From NCBI GenBank assembly GCA_012518765.1, contig JAAYRN010000256.1, positions 1 through 5,047 on the forward strand: DNA of 5,047 nt. Reading direction: 5' to 3'. The stretch's first letter is position 1, and each line of letters starts with the position of its first letter. This document shows positions 1 to 5,047 of this stretch, in pieces. Source of the stretch: Bacteroidales bacterium. GTDB lineage: Bacteria > Bacteroidota > Bacteroidia > Bacteroidales > WCHB1-69. The translations under genes and the position numbers were made by a program. The notes beneath the pieces were generated by a model. The model saw only the letters and a list, made by a program, of their open reading frames with translations, was not told the origin of the DNA and did no database searches.

Positions 1-3
1 AAA

Positions 4-822
4 TTAGTATTGTTCTTTTTTATTCGGAAAATCTAAAGATTTTACATCTTTTATGTATTGTTCAATAGCTGATGTAATTTCTTGAGTTAGATTATGGTAT
101 CTTCTTAAAAATCGGGGTGAAAACTGTTGTGTTATTCCCATCATATCGTGAAAGACCAATACTTGTCCATCCACCTCTCCACCTGCCCCTATTCCAATAA
201 TGGGTATGTTTACGGTTTGAGCTACTTTGGCGGCTAAGTTTGCGGGTATTTTTTCAAGTACTATACCAAAACAGCCTGTTTTTTCTAACAATAAAGCATC
301 CTTTACTAATCGGTCGGCTTCTTCTTTTTCAATAGCTCTAACGGCGTAAGTACCAAATTTATTAATAGATTGTGGGGTCAGTCCAAGATGTCCCATGACG
401 GGTATTCCTGCGGTAAGAATTCGGTCGATGCTTTCAACTATTTCTTTTCCTCCTTCTAATTTTACGGCATCGGCTCCGGATTCTTTCATGATTCGGATGG
501 CAGAACAGAGGGCTTCTTTGGAATTTCCTTGATAAGTTCCAAAAGGAAGATCAACCACTACCAAAGCTCGTTCTACGGCTCTAACCACAGACGATGCGTG
601 ATATATCATTTGATCTAAGGTTATGGGCAATGTGGTTTTAAAACCTGCCATTACATTAGCAGCCGAATCGCCCACCAATATAACCTCTACACCAGCCATT
701 TCCAACAGTCGAGCAGTGGAATAATCGTAAGCGGTAAGCATAGTTATTTTCTCTTGATTATTTTTCATTCTTTGCAGAATGTGGGTGGTTATTTTACCAA
801 CCGATTGGGAAATAGTAGACAT
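4..822 (-). CDS. panB: 3-methyl-2-oxobutanoate hydroxymethyltransferase (ketopantoate hydroxymethyltransferase, PanB)
   Basis: This cytoplasmic enzyme transfers a hydroxymethyl group from 5,10-methylenetetrahydrofolate to 2-oxoisovalerate to give ketopantoate, the first committed step of pantothenate and CoA synthesis. The 272-residue product is complete and of normal family length, a single (beta/alpha)8 barrel. Visible family motifs are TAYDYSTA (residues 30-37), VGDS (50-53), VDLPFG (90-95), VKLEGG (120-125), GHLGLTPQS (144-152), VLEKIP (188-193) and GIGAG (210-214). By alignment to E. coli PanB, the metal- and substrate-binding residues correspond to Asp52, Asp91, Lys121, Glu123 and Glu190, all present. 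The first ATG is used; it lies 21 bp after the mutase stop codon with no obvious promoter between, so the gene is probably the downstream member of a mutase-panB transcript. No strong Shine-Dalgarno is seen; AAAAG sits at -4 to -8. No panC or panD is in the window. Confidence 0.97.
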   Translation of the reverse strand: MSTISQSVGKITTHILQRMKNNQEKITMLTAYDYSTARLLEMAGVEVILVGDSAANVMAGFKTTLPITLDQMIYHASSVVRAVERALVVVDLPFGTYQGNSKEALCSAIRIMKESGADAVKLEGGKEIVESIDRILTAGIPVMGHLGLTPQSINKFGTYAVRAIEKEEADRLVKDALLLEKTGCFGIVLEKIPANLAAKVAQTVNIPIIGIGAGGEVDGQVLVFHDMMGITQQFSPRFLRRYHNLTQEITSAIEQYIKDVKSLDFPNKKEQY

Positions 823-843
823 AATCTTTTGATGTTTTTTTAT

Positions 844-2985
844 TTAATCTCTTGATTCTATCAGTAGGTTTAGCATAATAATCGCTGATTCACTGATAAT
901 TGACCCAGGTCCAAATATAGCTATAGCTCCCGCCTTGTATAAGAAGTCGTAGTCTTGAGGAGGTATTACCCCTCCTACTATCACCATAATATCTTCTCTT
1001 TTCATTTTTTTGAGTTCTTCGATAATTTGAGGTACTAAGGTCTTATGTCCTGCTGCTAAGGAAGAAACGCCTATAAAATGCACGTCATTTTCTACTGCTT
1101 GTCGGGCAGCTTCTTCGGGAGTTTGAAATAAGGGTCCCATATCAACATCAAAACCTATATCGGCAAATGCGGTGGCTACAACTTTTGCTCCGCGGTCATG
1201 ACCGTCTTGTCCCATTTTAGCTATCATAATTCTCGGACGGCGTCCTTCTATTTCTGCAAATTGGTCTGCTAATGTGCAGGCTTTTTTAAAGCTTTCGTTT
1301 TCTGTTGTTTCTAAATTATACACTCCTGAAATAAGATTAATTTTTGCTTTATAACGTCCATAAACTTTTTCTAATGCCATTGAAATTTCTCCTAAGGAGG
1401 CTCTTTGTCTGGCAGCCTCTATCGACAACTCTAATAAGTTGCCTTGCTCTGTTTCAGCACATTCTGTAAGTGCATTCAATGCTTTTTCTACAGCTTCATT
1501 GTCTCTATTTTTACGTAATTCTGCTAATCGTCTGATTTGAGCATCTCTTACAGCCGTATTATCTACTTCCAATATTTCAATGGGGTCTTCTTGTTCTAAT
1601 TTATACTTATTCACACCGACAATAGTATCTAAGCCTGAATCTATTCGTGCTTGTTTACGAGCAGATGCTTCTTCGATACGCATTTTTGGGATTCCTGTTT
1701 CTATGGCTTTTGCCATTCCTCCTAATTTTTCAATTTCTTGAATGTGTTCCCATGCTTTGTGTGCTATTTCGTGTGTAAGTTGTTCTATATAATAAGAACC
1801 CGCCCAAGGGTCTACTGATTTACAAATACTTGTTTCTTCTTGTAAATATATTTGTGTGTTGCGAGCTATACGAGCCGAAAAATCGGTAGGAAGGGCTATA
1901 GCTTCGTCTAAGGCATTGGTATGCAAAGATTGAGTATGTCCCAAAACAGCTGCTGTAGCTTCTATACAGGTACGTGCCACGTTATTATAAGGATCTTGTG
2001 CCGTAAGCGACCATCCCGATGTTTGGGAATGTGTACGCAATGCCAAGGATTTTGGATTTTTAGGATTAAATTGTTTCACTATTTTAGCCCACAACATTCT
2101 GGCTGCTCGCATTTTGGCTATTTCCATAAAATGATTCATACCTATAGCCCAAAAGAATGAAAGTCGAGGGGCAAACGTATCCACATCCATACCTGCGTTA
2201 ATTCCTGCTCTAAGATATTCTAATCCATCGGCTAAGGTATATGCTAACTCAATATCAGCAGTAGCTCCTGCTTCCTGCATGTGGTATCCTGAAATACTGA
2301 TAGAATTGAATTTGGGCATATTTTGAGAGGTAAACTCAAAAATATCGGCTATGATTTTCATGGATGGTAATGGAGGATAAATATAGGTATTTCTCACCAT
2401 AAACTCCTTTAATATATCGTTTTGTATAGTTCCCGTTAGTTGACTCATTTTTACATTTTGCTCTTCGGCAGCTACTATGTAAAATGCCAAAATGGGTAAA
2501 ACTGCTCCGTTCATAGTCATTGAAACAGACATTTCGCCCAAGGGAATTTGATCGAAAAGTATTTTCATATCTAAAATAGAATCGACAGCTACTCCTGCTT
2601 TTCCTACATCGCCCACTACCCTTTCGTGATCACTGTCGTAACCTCTGTGTGTAGCTAAATCGAAGGCTATGGATAAACCTTTTTGCCCTGCCGCTAAATT
2701 TTTTCTATAAAAAGCATTTGATTCTTCGGCTGTAGAAAAGCCTGCATATTGGCGAATAGTCCAAGGTCTCATGACATACATTGTAGAATAGGGGCCTCTT
2801 AAAAAAGGAGGTAATCCTGCCGCATAATCTAAATGTTCTAATCCTTCAAGGTCTTTTGCTGTGTATACTGATTTTAAAGGGATTTGTTCGGCGGTAATCC
2901 ATTCGTTAGTTTGTAGGTTTTTTTCTTGTTTGTTACTTGATTTTGTGTTTTTTGCAAACGTTATTTCATTGAAATTTGGTCTCAT
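844..2985 (-). CDS. scpA: Methylmalonyl-CoA mutase, large/catalytic subunit (ScpA/MutB type)
   Basis: This adenosylcobalamin-dependent isomerase interconverts succinyl-CoA and (R)-methylmalonyl-CoA in propionate formation or breakdown. The 713-residue product is full length. The substrate-binding TIM barrel covers roughly residues 40-560, with [13 protein letters not shown] (73-85), [13 protein letters not shown] (152-164), [13 protein letters not shown] (230-242) and [11 protein letters not shown] (317-327). The C-terminal B12 domain (about 583-713) carries the base-off motif DGHDRG (594-599), then SSLAAGH (641-647) and VGGVIPPQD (670-678). By alignment to the Propionibacterium mutase, catalytic and cobalamin residues correspond to Tyr80, Arg198, His235, Lys590, Asp594 and His596, all present, so it should be active. 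The start is supported by the RPNF N-terminus, which I recall from Bacteroidota homologues, and an A-rich leader. The small-subunit gene (mutA) that often precedes it is absent; nhaD lies upstream and panB 21 bp downstream. It could act as a homodimer like E. coli Sbm, or partner a subunit encoded elsewhere. Confidence 0.97.
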   Translation of the reverse strand: MRPNFNEITFAKNTKSSNKQEKNLQTNEWITAEQIPLKSVYTAKDLEGLEHLDYAAGLPPFLRGPYSTMYVMRPWTIRQYAGFSTAEESNAFYRKNLAAGQKGLSIAFDLATHRGYDSDHERVVGDVGKAGVAVDSILDMKILFDQIPLGEMSVSMTMNGAVLPILAFYIVAAEEQNVKMSQLTGTIQNDILKEFMVRNTYIYPPLPSMKIIADIFEFTSQNMPKFNSISISGYHMQEAGATADIELAYTLADGLEYLRAGINAGMDVDTFAPRLSFFWAIGMNHFMEIAKMRAARMLWAKIVKQFNPKNPKSLALRTHSQTSGWSLTAQDPYNNVARTCIEATAAVLGHTQSLHTNALDEAIALPTDFSARIARNTQIYLQEETSICKSVDPWAGSYYIEQLTHEIAHKAWEHIQEIEKLGGMAKAIETGIPKMRIEEASARKQARIDSGLDTIVGVNKYKLEQEDPIEILEVDNTAVRDAQIRRLAELRKNRDNEAVEKALNALTECAETEQGNLLELSIEAARQRASLGEISMALEKVYGRYKAKINLISGVYNLETTENESFKKACTLADQFAEIEGRRPRIMIAKMGQDGHDRGAKVVATAFADIGFDVDMGPLFQTPEEAARQAVENDVHFIGVSSLAAGHKTLVPQIIEELKKMKREDIMVIVGGVIPPQDYDFLYKAGAIAIFGPGSIISESAIIMLNLLIESRD

Positions 2986-3000
2986 TTTTTTAAATTTATC
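2986..3000 (-). promoter_or_regulatory. A-rich, Shine-Dalgarno-less translation start region of the mutase
   Basis: Upstream of the mutase ATG there is no GGAGG-like sequence. Instead positions -1 to -6 and -10 to -12 are all A on the coding strand. Adenines near -3, -6 and -12 are a known substitute for Shine-Dalgarno pairing in Bacteroidota. This supports both the chosen start and the phylum assignment. Confidence 0.5.
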
Positions 3001-3019
3001 TTTAATAAAAAAAACTACG

Positions 3020-3049
3020 CAAAATTACTAAATAAAAGGTTACAATCCA
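3020..3049 (-). promoter_or_regulatory. Bacteroidota-type promoter of the mutase-panB unit
   Basis: On the minus strand TAATTTTG at 3027-3020 matches the -7 consensus TAnnTTTG exactly and shares 11 bp (GTAATTTTGCG) with the nhaD promoter. The -33 element is weak: a TTG at 3045-3043 is only 15 nt away, and at about 19 nt there is TGG (3049-3047) with one mismatch. Transcription would start near 3013, giving a leader of about 27 nt. The -7 box is the firm part of the call. No cobalamin riboswitch could fit in a leader this short. Confidence 0.6.
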
Positions 3050-3094
3050 GATTTATAAAGATTATTTTTTGTTTTAGTTACATTAATATAAGTT

Positions 3095-3113
3095 ATCGTA
3101 GTATATTTACGAT
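3095..3113. repeat. Small inverted repeat in the nhaD-mutase gap
   Basis: ATCGTA (3095-3100) and TACGAT (3108-3113) are a perfect 6-bp inverted repeat with a 7-nt spacer. It lies about 70 bp upstream of the mutase -7 box. No U-run follows on either strand, so it does not look like a terminator. An operator half-site pair is possible, but chance is equally likely at this length. Confidence 0.3.
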
Positions 3114-3178
3114 TTATTGAACTCTGCAACAATATAATACACGCTTGATAATCAGAAAGAAAAACAAGAACAAAGATG

Positions 3179-3213
3179 CTAAAAAGTTTATTTTTTTATT
3201 CTATTCTTTTTAG
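3179..3213 (-). terminator. Weak candidate terminator of nhaD, straddling its stop codon
   Basis: CTAAAAAG and CTTTTTAG form a perfect 8-bp inverted repeat (3206-3213 with 3179-3186) around a 19-nt loop that contains the nhaD stop codon. On the transcript the stem is followed by a U-rich but interrupted stretch (about 3178-3154). The stem has only two G-C pairs and the loop is long, so an intrinsic terminator is only a possibility. It is nevertheless the best candidate in the 210-bp gap. Confidence 0.3.
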
Positions 3214-4923
3214 GGGAATAAAATTGGATTCGATGATTAAATACACTTCACCCGACTTGGTTACCAATAAATGTTGATCGCCAAATAAAACTTCAGCTAT
3301 GGTGTCTACAACCTCATTATTTACTATGTAATCTGTTAGCAATAAATTAGATTTGGAATCGTATACAAATACGGAATCATTTCTGGTTTGCATGGAGTTA
3401 ACAGATAAGCCATAGTATTCGTTATAGTTATGAAATTGAAGCGATGTGCTATCTTTGGCATTACTTTCTTCATCCACATTCACAACACAGAAACTGTTTT
3501 TTAGTAAATAGTTTTTTATTCCATCTTCGGTCAAAGTAACCTCTACTTCTTGGGTTGTTGGCCCTCCAAAAAAGTAAGCACGCAATTCTTTTTCTCCTAT
3601 AAATACTGCTGCTCCAGCAAAATAACCAACTAATGCTATCCAGGATATTTTTTTGAGATACCATATAAAATCTATTTTTTCCATACCCATAACAGCAACA
3701 CCAGCTGCCGATCCTATGATTAGTATGCTTCCTCCCGTACCTGCACAGTAAGCTAAAAACTCCCAAAAATAATGATCCATAGGAAAAGAATACATGCTCA
3801 TGGCACCAGCCACCAAAGGTACATTATCAACTATAGCTGATAATACCCCTATGATTATATTTATTAAATAGTATTTTTCTGGTTCAGGAAGGCTTATAGT
3901 TTCTAATTTGGTGGATAGTAAATTTAAATGTCCTACAGTAGCTAAAGCATTAACAGCTACTAAAATACCTAAGAAAAATAAAATACTCGAAATATCAATT
4001 TTAGTCAATATTGTAGTGATTGTATACCTTTCTTTTTCTTCTTTGCTTGCATTTCTATGAATGATTTCGGAGGTAATCCACAATACTCCCAAGCCACCCA
4101 ACATTCCTAAATAAGGAGGTAAATGTGTAATAGTTTTAAATACTGGAACAAACAACAAAGCCCCTACTCCCATACATAAAAACAAAATACTTTGCCAATG
4201 TTTGGTTGGTGTTTCGTTTATATGACTTTCAGACAATGCAGGACGTGCCACATTACCTTTTAATATAAAAGACAAAACAATCAACGGCACCAAAAGGGAT
4301 GTTAAACTTGCTAAAAAGGTCATTTTAATTATATTCAATGTAGATACCTTATTGGCAACCCACAACATAATGGTAGTAACATCGCCTATGGGCGACCAAG
4401 CTCCTCCTGAGTTAGCCGCTATAATAACCATGCTAGCATAAAACCATCTTTCTTTTTTGTCGGCTATCAACTTTCTCAATAAGGCAACCATTACAATAGA
4501 GGAAGTTAAATTATCAAGTGCAGCAGACATAAAAAACGCCAATATGGATATAACCCATAATAATTTTACTTTTTTAGTTGTTTGTATTTTATCCGTGATT
4601 AACTTGAAACCTCCCTGTGTATCAACCAATTCAACGATGGTCATAGCTCCTAATAAAAAGAATAATATTTCGGAAACTTCACCCAAAGCGTTTAGCAGCT
4701 GTGAATGAACCAACCAATCGGAGAATTTAGAACCGGGATTGGATATAATAAAATCACGAAGAGAGGAAGTATCAATTAAAGTACCTTCGCCACCAATCAT
4801 AGCAAAAACCCATAACAAAACACCCAATACCAATGCTGTAGCGGATTTATTTATCTTCAAAGGGTGCTCTAAGGCTATGATGGTATAACCTACTACAAAA
4901 AGCAAAATCATTAAATAAAACAT
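3196..4923 (-). CDS. nhaD: NhaD-type Na+/H+ antiporter with an unusual C-terminal soluble extension
   Basis: This inner-membrane antiporter of the ion transporter (IT/ArsB-NhaD) superfamily is expected to export Na+ (or Li+) in exchange for H+. The 575-residue protein has about 12-14 hydrophobic segments between residues 3 and 444. It shows the NhaD signatures in both inverted-repeat halves: SAALDNLTSSIV (133-144) and ANSGGAWSPIGDVTT (170-184) in the first, and SAIVDNVPLVAGA (362-374) and GTGGSILIIGSAAGVA (395-410) in the second. The Asp-Asn pairs at 137-138 and 366-367 are the expected ion-site residues. The membrane part ends near residue 445, and residues 455-575 form a hydrophilic, apparently beta-rich tail. 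NhaD proteins I know are usually shorter, without such a tail. ATG at 4923 is taken as the start; an in-frame ATG at residue 5 (4911) is equally possible, since neither has a Shine-Dalgarno. The gene has its own promoter and probably forms a separate transcription unit. Confidence 0.93.
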   Translation of the reverse strand: MFYLMILLFVVGYTIIALEHPLKINKSATALVLGVLLWVFAMIGGEGTLIDTSSLRDFIISNPGSKFSDWLVHSQLLNALGEVSEILFFLLGAMTIVELVDTQGGFKLITDKIQTTKKVKLLWVISILAFFMSAALDNLTSSIVMVALLRKLIADKKERWFYASMVIIAANSGGAWSPIGDVTTIMLWVANKVSTLNIIKMTFLASLTSLLVPLIVLSFILKGNVARPALSESHINETPTKHWQSILFLCMGVGALLFVPVFKTITHLPPYLGMLGGLGVLWITSEIIHRNASKEEKERYTITTILTKIDISSILFFLGILVAVNALATVGHLNLLSTKLETISLPEPEKYYLINIIIGVLSAIVDNVPLVAGAMSMYSFPMDHYFWEFLAYCAGTGGSILIIGSAAGVAVMGMEKIDFIWYLKKISWIALVGYFAGAAVFIGEKELRAYFFGGPTTQEVEVTLTEDGIKNYLLKNSFCVVNVDEESNAKDSTSLQFHNYNEYYGLSVNSMQTRNDSVFVYDSKSNLLLTDYIVNNEVVDTIAEVLFGDQHLLVTKSGEVYLIIESNFIPLKRIE

Positions 4924-4952
4924 ATCGAATATTATTTATATTATTTTCTCTA

Positions 4953-5011
4953 AAAATTAGATTCGCAAAATTACACTATATTTTAAATGCAAGTCAACAT
5001 AAAATTAGATT
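4953..5011. repeat. 11-bp direct repeat bracketing the nhaD promoter
   Basis: AAAATTAGATT on the plus strand occurs perfectly at 4953-4963 and again at 5001-5011, with starts 48 bp apart. One copy lies just upstream of the -33 element and the other just downstream of the -7 box, around the predicted transcription start. This arrangement would suit paired operators for a regulator of nhaD. The repeat is AT-rich, so chance remains possible. Confidence 0.45.
4966..4997 (-). promoter_or_regulatory. Bacteroidota-type promoter of nhaD
   Basis: Read on the minus strand, TAATTTTG at 4973-4966 is an exact match to the Bacteroidota -7 consensus TAnnTTTG. A TTG within TTGAC at 4997-4995 lies 21 nt upstream, within the spacing usual for the -33 element. 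Transcription would begin near 4959, giving a leader of roughly 35 nt before the nhaD start. The call rests on motif match and position only. Confidence 0.7.
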
Positions 5012-5047
5012 TTTTCTTTAACACGCATTACAAACACTAAATCACTA

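Noticed and set aside
912..919. TATATTTG on the minus strand near the mutase 3' end as a possible panB promoter
   Set aside because: It matches TAnnTTTG but lies in mutase coding sequence, and no TTG element sits 17-23 nt upstream. Such motifs are expected by chance in AT-rich DNA.
1921..2160. 79-codon open frame on the plus strand inside the mutase gene
   Set aside because: It is antisense to a strongly conserved part of the mutase barrel and its translation resembles no protein family; an overlap by chance.
2986..3195. Possible cobalamin riboswitch controlling the mutase
   Set aside because: The predicted leader is under 30 nt and the whole gap is AT-rich, with no B12-box-like conserved sequence or multi-stem structure visible.
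3176..3280. Short plus-strand open frame starting in the nhaD-mutase gap
   Set aside because: Only about 34 codons, mostly running antisense into the nhaD 3' end, with low-complexity composition and no ribosome binding signal.
3470..3766. 98-codon open frame on the minus strand in another frame of nhaD
   Set aside because: It is rich in Cys, Trp and Arg, overlaps conserved NhaD coding sequence and has no recognisable domain. I considered whether it signalled a frameshift, but nhaD reads through intact in its own frame.
4457..4708. 83-codon open frame on the plus strand inside nhaD
   Set aside because: Antisense to NhaD membrane segments and motifs, with no family resemblance and no promoter or start signal.
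1..5047. CRISPR array, tRNA, rRNA, insertion sequence or phage-like elements
   Set aside because: No regularly spaced repeats, tRNA-like folds, transposase or integrase motifs, or terminal repeats were seen on either strand; coding density is filled by three housekeeping-type genes.

Overview
This window carries three complete genes, all read from the minus strand, with only short AT-rich gaps between them. In transcription order they are a NhaD-type sodium/proton antiporter (4923 to 3196), the large or catalytic subunit of methylmalonyl-CoA mutase (2985 to 844), and ketopantoate hydroxymethyltransferase PanB (822 to 4).

The organism is most likely a member of the Bacteroidota. The protein sequences look like that phylum's versions. 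The DNA is AT-rich, and the intergenic parts are more so. The two longer upstream regions each contain a TAnnTTTG element, the -7 box typical of Bacteroidota promoters. None of the three starts has a convincing Shine-Dalgarno sequence, and the mutase start instead has an A-rich leader. I cannot name a genus.

Layout: 4924-5047 is the upstream region of nhaD. It holds a good Bacteroidota-type promoter bracketed by an 11-bp direct repeat. 3196-4923 is nhaD, whose membrane domain ends near residue 445 and is followed by an unexplained soluble tail of about 120 residues. 2986-3195 is a 210-bp gap with a weak stem-loop at the nhaD stop, a small inverted repeat and a promoter element for the mutase. 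844-2985 is the mutase. A 21-bp gap then leads to panB, so these two genes are probably co-transcribed.

Functionally, the mutase interconverts succinyl-CoA and (R)-methylmalonyl-CoA, the B12-dependent step of propionate metabolism. PanB makes the first committed intermediate of pantothenate, and hence of coenzyme A. A shared dependence on CoA is a possible link between them, but only an inference. NhaD is separately promoted and probably serves sodium and pH homeostasis.

The window is largely ordinary core metabolism, and I see no sign of a new defence, mobile or biosynthetic system. The points most worth a second look are the NhaD tail, the repeat around the nhaD promoter, and the absence of a mutase small-subunit gene beside the large subunit.
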